Source: Candidatus Roizmanbacteria bacterium
Lineage (GTDB): Bacteria > Patescibacteriota > Microgenomatia > UBA1406 > GWC2-37-13
DNA: 8,983 bases
Direction: 5' to 3'
Assembly: GCA_016206365.1 (NCBI GenBank)
Contig: JACQRR010000072.1
Location: forward strand, 1 to 8,983
Part shown: piece by piece, positions 1-6,809 of the stretch
How positions within the stretch are numbered: the stretch's first letter is position 1
Layout: every line of letters starts with the position of its first letter
Notes under the pieces: model-generated
What the model saw: only the letters and a program-made list of their open reading frames with translations
Told to the model about the DNA's origin: nothing
The model's database searches: none
Translations under genes and position numbers: made by a program

Positions 1-768
1 AGTCAGGTTTATGTTTTATATTCTTTAAGCAATGAGGAATTGGAAAAAATATTTCAAAGAGCTTCTAAACTCTACCCAAAGCACAAATGGGATTCCACTT
101 CAATTAAACATTTAATTAAAGCGGCCAACGGAGACGCTCGAACTCTCATCAATGCTGTGGAATTAGCCGCCTCAATTAATAAAAACATAACTTTAAAAGT
201 AGCCGAAGAAGCAATCCAAAGAAAAGCCATTTTTTATGACAAAAAAGGCGACTGGCATTATGATACGATTTCTGCCTTCATCAAAAGCATGCGGGGGAGC
301 GATCCGGATGCAACGCTCCATTATCTTGCAAGGATGATAAAGGCCGGTGAAGATCCCATTTTTATAGCCAGACGAATGGTTATCTTTGCCTCCGAAGATG
401 TTGGCAATGCCCAGCCAACTGCTCTGGTTTTAGCAACATCGTGTATGCAGGCTGTCCACATGATCGGAATGCCTGAAGCATCTTTAATTCTAGCTCAAAC
501 CGCAACCTATCTTGCTACAGCTAAAAAATCTATTACCTCAACTGAAGGCATCTCAAAAGCCATTCAGGATATCGACGAGGAAAATCTCGACCCAATTCCC
601 CTTCATCTGCGAAATCCCGCCAACAAAGTCATGAAGTCGTTCGGCTACGGCAAAGGCCACACTCGTTACCCTTGGCTCGTTGAGAAACAAACTGGGACGA
701 AAATTCAACAAGAATATCTGCCGAAAAATTTAACAGGAAAAAAATACTATATCCCCGACTGGAAATAA
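1..768 (+). CDS. rarA: Replication-associated recombination protein A (RarA/MgsA), C-terminal part
   Basis: RarA is a cytoplasmic AAA+ ATPase of the clamp-loader clade that acts at stalled replication forks. The frame is open from base 1, so the first in-frame TTG at 40 is not the true start and the N-terminal ATPase core (Walker A and B) lies outside the window. The 255 visible residues begin at a 'QVYVL..LS.EEL' segment. They continue with the sensor-2-like GDARTLINAVELA, then the family hallmarks YDKKGDWHYDTISAFIKSMR, GSDPDATLHYLARMI, AGEDP.FIARRMVIFASEDVG, the tetramerisation-region stretch with KSITSTEGI, and the conserved tail PLHLRNPANKVMKS.GYGKGH...YLP. The fit to MgsA_C is dense and I see no frameshift. 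No terminator follows the stop; the next promoter starts 10 bases later, so read-through into the attenuator is possible. Confidence 0.96.
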   Translation, partial: SQVYVLYSLSNEELEKIFQRASKLYPKHKWDSTSIKHLIKAANGDARTLINAVELAASINKNITLKVAEEAIQRKAIFYDKKGDWHYDTISAFIKSMRGSDPDATLHYLARMIKAGEDPIFIARRMVIFASEDVGNAQPTALVLATSCMQAVHMIGMPEASLILAQTATYLATAKKSITSTEGISKAIQDIDEENLDPIPLHLRNPANKVMKSFGYGKGHTRYPWLVEKQTGTKIQQEYLPKNLTGKKYYIPDWK

Positions 769-777
769 GCCTAAAAT

Positions 778-805
778 TTGACAGCAAGAAAAATCCTGTT
801 ATAAT
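778..805 (+). promoter_or_regulatory. Sigma70-type promoter for the attenuator and three-gene operon
   Basis: A perfect -35 TTGACA (778-783) and a perfect -10 TATAAT (800-805) are separated by 16 bases. The expected transcription start is about 811-814, at or next to the ATG at 813, so the leader peptide would be translated from a leaderless mRNA. A two-box exact consensus is unusual in this window, where the other promoters rely mainly on the -10. It implies high basal initiation, which suits control by attenuation. Confidence 0.85.
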
Positions 806-812
806 AAAAACA

Positions 813-902
813 ATGAAATCACTTACCAACCGAACCAATTGGTATCATTATCACGGCCTTCCTGGGGAGGTTGGTATTTTTGTTGACCTAATTATGAGAT
901 AA
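813..902 (+). CDS. 29-residue leader peptide with Trp-Tyr-His-Tyr-His run
   Basis: This short ORF starts with ATG at 813 and stops with TAA at 900-902. The peptide reads MKSLTNRTN, then WYHYH at codons 10-14 (bases 840-854), then GLPGEVGIFVDLIMR. Tryptophan, tyrosine and histidine are normally scarce, so five in a row just upstream of competing RNA helices is the hallmark of an attenuation leader peptide, as in trpL or hisL. The ATG lies 7 bases after the -10 box, there is no Shine-Dalgarno, and translation is probably leaderless. Codons 18-22 overlap the antiterminator strand, so this part is constrained as RNA as well as protein. A ribosome-arrest peptide or uORF is an alternative. I do not recognise the peptide from a named family. 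Confidence 0.7.
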   Translation: MKSLTNRTNWYHYHGLPGEVGIFVDLIMR

Positions 903-948
903 AAAGACAATTTAGATTTATTAATACTAACCTCCCGCAAGGGAGGTT
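824..948 (+). promoter_or_regulatory. Ribosome-mediated transcription attenuator (alternative helices)
   Basis: Several mutually exclusive pairings can be read directly. (1) 824-831 with 869-876 gives 8 perfect pairs (anti-antiterminator). (2) 824-829 with 839-844 gives 6 pairs, the two strands flanking the start of the WYHYH codons. (3) 865-878 with 923-936 gives 14 continuous pairs including one G-U (antiterminator). (4) 929-936 with 941-948 gives 8 pairs with a GCAA loop (terminator). A ribosome stalled on codons 840-854 would mask 824-831 and 839-844, freeing 865-878 to capture 923-936 and block the terminator. If it runs through, or is absent, pairing (1) sequesters 869-876 and the terminator forms. 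The controlled genes are those from 979 onward. The structure is clear in sequence; the direction of the response is inferred. Confidence 0.75.
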
Positions 949-953
949 TTTTT
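929..953 (+). terminator. Intrinsic terminator of the attenuator
   Basis: An 8-base-pair GC-rich stem (aacctccc at 929-936, gggaggtt at 941-948) is closed by a GCAA (GNRA-type) tetraloop, with seven T residues at 947-953. It lies between the leader peptide stop and the first operon gene, so it is a conditional terminator and not the end of a transcription unit. It would release a transcript of about 140 nt. Confidence 0.88.
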
Positions 954-978
954 ATGGTTTAAAAATTGACTAAAAAAT

Positions 979-3900
979 ATGACAGAAAAACAAGTGCAAT
1001 CATCAGAATCACAAGTAAATGAGAAACAACAACGACAGCTATTTGCAGATACTGTTATAGCTTTATCTCAACAGATAGGTCAGATTGCATTAGATAACAA
1101 CCCTGGAACATTTCCAGTTATCACTAATTCTCTTCTGAAAAGCGTTCCTGTACTGGACTTTGTCACCGACGGTGACTTGGCTTTAGTTCCAAGATTGAAA
1201 AGGAAAGAAAATGCCGGATTAGAATTACAAGCTAGTGAACTTAACGGGTCTAAAGTTTCTACAAGAATCGACATTCTTCCTGTAGGACAAGTTCAATCAG
1301 GTCAAGCGAAATTAGATGAATTGATAGATATTGCCCTAGCAATTTCATTTCCTTGTGCTCAAAGGTTAAAACCGTACTTGCGAATTACATTGCCAGATAC
1401 AAGACAAGGTTTAACGGTCTTAAAAGAAATCTCAGCAAAAGTCAGAGAACAAATTCCAGCAAAAAAAAATAGTGAAAAACTGGCAGAAAATTTTATCTTA
1501 TTAGAGCAAGAGTTAAGGCTATTAGAGGATGAATTAATCAGCAAGTTTTTGGAAGATCCGCAAACTGTTGCTGGACTATTAGATTTAGCAAGATCTGAAG
1601 CTCAAGTGCAGCTTTTCGAGGCAAGCCGTAGACGTGACGCAGACCAAATAGACGGATTAAAAAATGAAACTATCCAAAGAAAAATGGCCAAGCTTAAAGA
1701 AACAAAGGTCACTGAAGTTATCGAAGGAGAAGAAAGAGAATTTTCAGAGTTAGATAGCGAATTGTACAGAATTATTGAAGAAAGTGGACTTGCAGATAGA
1801 CTACCCGACGCCAGAGAACAATTAAGACAAAATATCGAACAAAGAAAAGCCGAAGTTATAGATGCAATTGTAAAAAGAAGGGCCATCAGAAAAATAGCTG
1901 GACTTATGTTGTCAGATCATGAGTTACGAGGAATGGCGACAAAAATTAGTGGCTTAACTGAAGAGGAAATTCTTGCATTGAAAGACGATGAGGGTGTAAA
2001 AGTAAGGTTACGAATAGCGAGTCAACTCATTGATACTTCGAGCCGAAAATTGATGAGACTTGGATTTACTACTTTTCCAAATTTTAAAAAAATATTTGAA
2101 GAAGAAAGACAAAAATTAACCCAAGCATTAGAATCAGGCGACCCATTCCTTTTTATGGCTCAATTAAGCGTAGGAGAATTTGAATTAATTAGAACGAGAA
2201 TTCCTAATTTTTTCCGAAGAAGAATGAGCGCAGAAAATAAAGCTCTTTTTGCTCTAGCCAAGGAAGAATTGCAAAAAAAATTAGGGGCTGGGATCACAGA
2301 CGAGGAAATTTTAGAACTATTTGCCGAAAAACTTTTTCGTTCCATTTTACGAGAATTTAGTCAAGAAGCTGTAGATCGAGCAATTCAATCATTGGGTTTA
2401 GATTTTCGACGTTTAATTAATGATCCATATTCATTATTTGATGTTGCTGACGAAATTTTAGAATCAGTTGGAGAAAACAAAAAAAGCACTCCAGCAGAGA
2501 TTGTTAGGGCTGACTTTGAGGATTTAGAAGCAAAGGCTAAAGAATATGATTTTGCTATACCCTCTATAACTTCAGGCAAATGTCAACTTGTTTCAGCAGA
2601 AAGTTTATTACGATTTGGCACCGCCCTTTCACCATTACAAAGACTCGAAGATTTGGAAGAAGCCATCAAGTCATCAGAGTTCGCTCCCTTTTTTGCCGAT
2701 TCTACTTTTAGACTATATCCTCCTGAAAGAAAATTGGAAATGATTTTTTCCATTGTTGGTAGAGGCGCAGGTAGTAAACTAGCAGGTTCTCCCCTATTTG
2801 TATTAAGAGATGATGTAGAAGGTTTGGAAACAACTATAGGTGCCTCAAAGGGTGAAGATATCTCTACGCAGGAAAGATATGGCGAAAGAGTTTTTAAAAA
2901 TTCTGTTCGTATATCCCCTTTAATGGGAGTAATCGGCAGACCGTTTAGTGCAAATTTACCTAAAGCAACCCGAGTCATTGCCGAAGCTATTGATACTGTA
3001 TCAGCAAATCTTGAAGAAACATTAATTGCAACAGGTAGAAAACGTATAGCAGTAGAGGAAGCAACAGATTTTATTAAAGATAATTTACCGAGTTTAATGA
3101 GGCCTAAAGCTGTAAGCAACCCAGGAAGGGAAGTATTACAGATGGATTTTTTCTTGCTTTACCCGCCTGATGTAAGACGAAGAATGATCGAGACATTTAT
3201 CGAAACGGGTAGTCTGGAAGGAATGAGAGATGAACTAAGTGAACTCACAAGGGAAGGAATTATGAGAGCTTCAGTATTTGATATTTCTGGAGGAGCTGGA
3301 GGAGTAGGCATGACTGAATTTTTAGCAAGAAGATTTTTAGGCAAACCTTCAGGCCACATGGACTCATATTTAGATGCGGTATTAGGCGCAGCAGAAGCAA
3401 GATTAGGAAAACCGCCAAGAAGAGCAGTGATTGCGCCTCGATCAGCTGACTTAACACTTATGAATTTTGAGTATCTTCCGGCAGAACAAGCTTTGAGGCA
3501 AAGAGATATGTCTGATGTTGGCATTTCAACCCTAGAATTACTCCAAACTTCGCTGGAGTCAGGCGCTTCTCAACTAGGCGTACCAACATTAAAAGGAACG
3601 GTTATACAACCTGACACTATACTAAAAAGATTCACATTTCCAAATGAAGGTAGGGGAGCAGGTTATCGAGGTGATTTATTCCTAAGATTACCAGACGGCG
3701 TTGTAATGACACCATTAAATAGCTCTAGAATAGTTGCTTCTGATAAAAGAGTTAATTTGCGCATTGTGGAAATGTTGAGAGATGAGTTAGCACAATTTGG
3801 AATTGATCCAATCCCCTTTTTGGATATAGATCTTAGAAAAGGTAATTTTGATACCCTTAGCGATGAAATAACTGAATTTATGGTTACCAATAGAGCAGCA

Positions 3901-4191
3901 TATCCAGAAATTGATTTTTTTGGAGTAGTTGTAAAAACAGGAGATAAAATACCAGGGCGTGAAAGAATTGCGGGCGAGGTAATTTCAGCTTACCCAATTC
4001 CAGCTAGTGTTCTACATAGTGAAGAAATGCGCAGGGCTTTCATTGTTAAAAAATTAAGAGAGCTTTATTTGAGAGGAGTATCGGGAGTAATAGTTCAGCC
4101 AAATATACTGTCTCTTGTAGCCGATAACAACGGCACTATTGCGCCTAAATTTGAAGTTAAAATGATGGCTTTTGCAAGGCCAAGGAGGTAA
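979..4191 (+). CDS. Large uncharacterised protein (1070 aa), possible ATP-grasp-like C-terminus
   Basis: I do not recognise this protein. It is the first gene after the attenuator and shares tight spacing with the two genes that follow. ATG at 979 is the first start after an in-frame TGA (967-969) and has no visible Shine-Dalgarno. No signal peptide or membrane segment is visible, so it is probably cytoplasmic. Residues about 130-340 are rich in Glu, Lys, Arg and Leu and look helical, perhaps coiled coil. The last third changes character: glycine-rich SGGAGGVG (770-777), EGRGAGYRGD (890-899), SRIVASDKR (916-924), VVVK (983-986) and a final FEVKM strand (1058-1062). The order 'asDK', then a hydrophobic-flanked Lys, then an E-x-K strand recalls the first half of an ATP-grasp fold, but the second-half metal-binding motif is missing. 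I treat that as a weak inference. Next to a GCS2 ligase, a nucleotide-binding or scaffold role in amide-bond chemistry is plausible. Confidence 0.85.
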   Translation: MTEKQVQSSESQVNEKQQRQLFADTVIALSQQIGQIALDNNPGTFPVITNSLLKSVPVLDFVTDGDLALVPRLKRKENAGLELQASELNGSKVSTRIDILPVGQVQSGQAKLDELIDIALAISFPCAQRLKPYLRITLPDTRQGLTVLKEISAKVREQIPAKKNSEKLAENFILLEQELRLLEDELISKFLEDPQTVAGLLDLARSEAQVQLFEASRRRDADQIDGLKNETIQRKMAKLKETKVTEVIEGEEREFSELDSELYRIIEESGLADRLPDAREQLRQNIEQRKAEVIDAIVKRRAIRKIAGLMLSDHELRGMATKISGLTEEEILALKDDEGVKVRLRIASQLIDTSSRKLMRLGFTTFPNFKKIFEEERQKLTQALESGDPFLFMAQLSVGEFELIRTRIPNFFRRRMSAENKALFALAKEELQKKLGAGITDEEILELFAEKLFRSILREFSQEAVDRAIQSLGLDFRRLINDPYSLFDVADEILESVGENKKSTPAEIVRADFEDLEAKAKEYDFAIPSITSGKCQLVSAESLLRFGTALSPLQRLEDLEEAIKSSEFAPFFADSTFRLYPPERKLEMIFSIVGRGAGSKLAGSPLFVLRDDVEGLETTIGASKGEDISTQERYGERVFKNSVRISPLMGVIGRPFSANLPKATRVIAEAIDTVSANLEETLIATGRKRIAVEEATDFIKDNLPSLMRPKAVSNPGREVLQMDFFLLYPPDVRRRMIETFIETGSLEGMRDELSELTREGIMRASVFDISGGAGGVGMTEFLARRFLGKPSGHMDSYLDAVLGAAEARLGKPPRRAVIAPRSADLTLMNFEYLPAEQALRQRDMSDVGISTLELLQTSLESGASQLGVPTLKGTVIQPDTILKRFTFPNEGRGAGYRGDLFLRLPDGVVMTPLNSSRIVASDKRVNLRIVEMLRDELAQFGIDPIPFLDIDLRKGNFDTLSDEITEFMVTNRAAYPEIDFFGVVVKTGDKIPGRERIAGEVISAYPIPASVLHSEEMRRAFIVKKLRELYLRGVSGVIVQPNILSLVADNNGTIAPKFEVKMMAFARPRR
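4182..4189 (+). promoter_or_regulatory. Strong Shine-Dalgarno for the GCS2-like gene
   Basis: AAGGAGGT at 4182-4189 is a full anti-16S complement placed 7 bases before the ATG at 4197. Its last base is the first base of the upstream gene's TAA stop. It fixes the start of the GCS2 gene and makes the upstream stop look genuine. It contrasts with the absence of such a site before the other plus-strand genes here. Confidence 0.85.
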
Positions 4192-4196
4192 ATTCT

Positions 4197-5561
4197 ATGG
4201 CGACAGAAATAAAACAACAAAGTCGATGGACTGAATCTTCAGCATTGGAAACAAGAAAACTAGCTCTTAAAGAAGCTGTAAAGCGGCAAGTACTTGCAGA
4301 TAAAAGATATTTTAATAAGCCAGGCCGTACTTGTGATATCGAACAGGAAGTTCAAGCCTTAGATAGTAATACCGGCAGGCCAATTGATGTGCAAGATTAT
4401 TTCTCAACCAACTCAATAGGCGCTAGACCAGACACTACCGTATTCAATATCGAATTCGACGCAAATGGAATTACCTCTCTAACTGCGGATGGAATTTTAT
4501 CCCTCTATAAATCAATGACACGTAGAACACAACAAATACAGGCAGGTTTAAGAGAACTAAAACCTGATGCGATTATAGTTCCTATAGGTTTGCAACCATT
4601 TTCAACTTCAGAGGAAGCAAGAGATTTCATAGTAAATGATGAAATCAAACGAAAACGATATGATTTGATGGAAAAAAGAACATTAGAGGAAAATCCGATT
4701 AAAATAATTCGCGTAGTTAATCCAGAAACAGGCAAAGAATTGATCGAATCAGCATCAAACTTAACCGCAATGACAAGATGTTCAGGAACGCAAATTCACA
4801 TATCTGATTGTACGATAAAAGACGCCTTACAAACACATAATATTTTAATTGCTGTAACGCCTATTATGGTTGCTCTGTTTGGTAATTCTATATTTGCAGG
4901 AGGAATGGACACAGGAAGAGTTAGTACAAGAATAGAACTTTTGAGGCAAGCCGAACAGCTGAGAGCTGGTTTACCTCTTCCTGCTTTTTCTTTATTGGGA
5001 TACTACCAAAATCAACTTAGAAGTACTTTGCCGCCATTTATAGAATTGCACAATCCAGCGCTAGCATTGGATTTGGCTCACAGCGCAATTCACACAACAT
5101 CACGCATCCGAGTTGATATCGAAAATGGAACTGTGCGTAATGAAATTAGACAAATAGACTCGCAATCACCTTTCACAACCATACAGGCATTAGTTTTGAC
5201 ATTTGGAGCTATAGAAGGATTAAGGAATCATGTCTTACCAAGTTTTGAGCAATCTAAAACTAATTTTCAAAAGGCGGTATTCGGTCTATATGCTCCTTTG
5301 CAGTGGGGTAAGCACACTACTACTATACAAGATGCGGCTGTTAGTTTAATTCAGCTTGCTCGAGAATCTCTAAAGAAGAGGGGCATGAAACTTTTATCTA
5401 AAGACTTTTTAGACCCACTTGAAAGTGATATTCTCATTGGAATATCTCAAGGAAATTCAATCAGAAAGATTGTTAGAAAATTGATAAAGGAAGGTTGCAG
5501 TAGACAAGAAGCTATAATTGAGGTATTAAATAAACTAAATCGACAAGCTTTACAAGCTTAA
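4197..5561 (+). CDS. GCS2-family carboxylate-amine ligase (glutamate-cysteine ligase-like)
   Basis: Members of the GCS2 family join a carboxylate to an amine, typically glutamate to cysteine, using ATP and Mg2+. Landmarks are visible in family order: acidic DIEQE (47-51), standing for the G-x-E-x-E metal motif; NIEFDANGIT (84-93); CSGTQIHIS (195-203), matching the 'cGtHvHvg' strand; LFGNSIFAGGMDTGRVSTR (227-245), matching 'NSPFwgGrdTGy.S.R'; and NEIRQIDSQ (315-323), matching 'E.R..Dtq', followed by a long helix. The length of 454 residues suits the family. Divergences are Gln for the first His of the HvH strand and an extra C-terminal helical tail (about 405-454), so substrates other than Glu and Cys are likely. 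It starts 5 bases after the upstream stop, behind a strong Shine-Dalgarno, and ends 6 bases before the metallopeptidase gene. Exact substrate is unknown. Confidence 0.82.
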   Translation: MATEIKQQSRWTESSALETRKLALKEAVKRQVLADKRYFNKPGRTCDIEQEVQALDSNTGRPIDVQDYFSTNSIGARPDTTVFNIEFDANGITSLTADGILSLYKSMTRRTQQIQAGLRELKPDAIIVPIGLQPFSTSEEARDFIVNDEIKRKRYDLMEKRTLEENPIKIIRVVNPETGKELIESASNLTAMTRCSGTQIHISDCTIKDALQTHNILIAVTPIMVALFGNSIFAGGMDTGRVSTRIELLRQAEQLRAGLPLPAFSLLGYYQNQLRSTLPPFIELHNPALALDLAHSAIHTTSRIRVDIENGTVRNEIRQIDSQSPFTTIQALVLTFGAIEGLRNHVLPSFEQSKTNFQKAVFGLYAPLQWGKHTTTIQDAAVSLIQLARESLKKRGMKLLSKDFLDPLESDILIGISQGNSIRKIVRKLIKEGCSRQEAIIEVLNKLNRQALQA

Positions 5562-5567
5562 TCTCTT

Positions 5568-6809
5568 ATGAACAAATTGCATTTGGAACTTATTAATAAG
5601 ATAAATAATTTAAGCCTGGATGTATATAAAATCTACAATCAGGTTGTAAGAACGCCTATAAACTGGAAGTTAGAAAGAAAGAGACTATTAGAGAATAACA
5701 AAAGTCGGGCTTTGTGGAAGTATGATGTTCCAAGTAACTTAGAAAAAAGTTTAGAACAATTAAAACACCTAAATAAGCAGTTACAATCAAAAAAAGTGTC
5801 ATTTAATCATTCTATCTATTCCAAATTTTTACTCGCTGTAGTTAACGCCACAATAAAAACGGCAGTAATCAAAATACAGATACTTCAACAATTAAAATCT
5901 AAGAATTTTAAATCGACAATAAAATTGAGAGAGGATTTTTTTAACCTTAATTACGATTATTCTAATGTTGAAAAAAGATATAAGAATCTATTCAGTAATC
6001 CGAAAATAGGAAAAATAGGAAAAGAGTTAGGAAGACAGGAGTTACTTCCAAGCGAGGCAACTAAAATTATCCAAACGTCAATGCAAAATATTAAAAAAAA
6101 GATAGATAAAGTAATATTATTCCCTAATAAATTTAAAAAGGATATCCTGCATGAATTTACTGCAAAAGTCGAAATAATCGATGATCCTTCTTTTTCTATG
6201 CGCTGTATAACAGATCCTAAAACATTAATAACTAAAATCCTTTTAAATAAAAATAAAAGATATAGTAAATCATTACTAAAAATTGCGTTCCTTCACGAAT
6301 TCTGCGGTCACGCCCTTGAAATGGCTATTTTTGACGGAACATTAATTAAGAAATATAAATTACCTAAAATTTTTGGCTACGCAGGCGTATCATCACCAAA
6401 TATTTTTGATGTAAAAGCAGAAGTTTTTGCTGATTTAATGGTAGAACCATTTATTAGTAAAGAGGAAAAGAAATTTGTAGAATATCGAAGAAATGTATGG
6501 TTAATGTGCAGAGCTATGGCTGACTATTTGTACCATATAAAAGGAGAGACTATTTTTGATGTAATGAAGATATACCAATCAGTGGGATTAGGCGATTTTG
6601 CCTTCGACGAAGCAATTATGACCTCAATTTTTATTGACGGATATCAAGGAATGTATTTATTTGCAAACGAGGAAATTGAGCGACTAAAGGATAGAATTAA
6701 AATCACAAACAGCCAATTTCTTACGCTGCTATTATTTTTAGGAAAAATTCCTGTTAATAAGTTTTCTAAATTTTCGAAATATTGGAAAATGATTGACATT
6801 TTTACGTAA
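5568..6809 (+). CDS. Putative zinc metallopeptidase with HExxxH motif (DUF1704/MATCAP-like)
   Basis: The 413-residue product has a Lys/Asn/Ile-rich helical N-terminal half (1-185) and a catalytic-looking half. HEFCGH at 243-248 has three residues between HE and the second His. That is the spacing of DUF1704 ('QEGLA') and of the eukaryotic tubulin carboxypeptidases MATCAP, as opposed to the common HExxH. The flanks IAFLHEFCGHALEM resemble gluzincin active-site helices such as M32. Glu285 in DVKAEVFADL, 37-42 residues on, is the likely third zinc ligand. A tail block IDGYQGMYLFANEEIERLK (357-375) recalls the conserved C-terminal part of carboxypeptidase-like families. There is no signal peptide, so it is probably cytoplasmic. 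ATG is 6 bases after the GCS2 stop without a clear Shine-Dalgarno, suggesting coupled translation. The family assignment is by motif only; a carboxypeptidase acting on the ligase product or its target is an inference. Confidence 0.78.
   Translation: MNKLHLELINKINNLSLDVYKIYNQVVRTPINWKLERKRLLENNKSRALWKYDVPSNLEKSLEQLKHLNKQLQSKKVSFNHSIYSKFLLAVVNATIKTAVIKIQILQQLKSKNFKSTIKLREDFFNLNYDYSNVEKRYKNLFSNPKIGKIGKELGRQELLPSEATKIIQTSMQNIKKKIDKVILFPNKFKKDILHEFTAKVEIIDDPSFSMRCITDPKTLITKILLNKNKRYSKSLLKIAFLHEFCGHALEMAIFDGTLIKKYKLPKIFGYAGVSSPNIFDVKAEVFADLMVEPFISKEEKKFVEYRRNVWLMCRAMADYLYHIKGETIFDVMKIYQSVGLGDFAFDEAIMTSIFIDGYQGMYLFANEEIERLKDRIKITNSQFLTLLLFLGKIPVNKFSKFSKYWKMIDIFT

Noticed and set aside
40..42. TTG at 40 as the start of the first gene.
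   Set aside because: The frame is open to base 1 and the 13 codons before TTG encode RarA-typical residues, so the gene is cut by the window edge.
883..911. A second promoter in the leader (TTGACC at 883-888 with a GACAAT-like -10 at 906-911).
   Set aside because: The -10 matches only four of six bases, and a start there would still precede the terminator. The TTGACC lies inside the leader ORF and is explained by coding.
813..953. T-box or metabolite riboswitch instead of a peptide-based attenuator.
   Set aside because: The T-box antiterminator consensus (AGGGUGGNACCGCG-like) and a specifier loop are absent, and the region contains an intact ORF with a W/Y/H run placed exactly for ribosome stalling.
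2583..3119. Minus-strand ORF of 178 codons inside the large gene.
   Set aside because: Its translation is low-complexity Ser/Leu-rich text typical of an antisense shadow, with no start signal, and the plus-strand frame is continuous.
4180..4200. Frameshift splitting one long protein into the 1070- and 454-residue ORFs.
   Set aside because: The stop overlaps a perfect Shine-Dalgarno and is followed at the right distance by ATG. The second product is a complete GCS2-type protein by itself.
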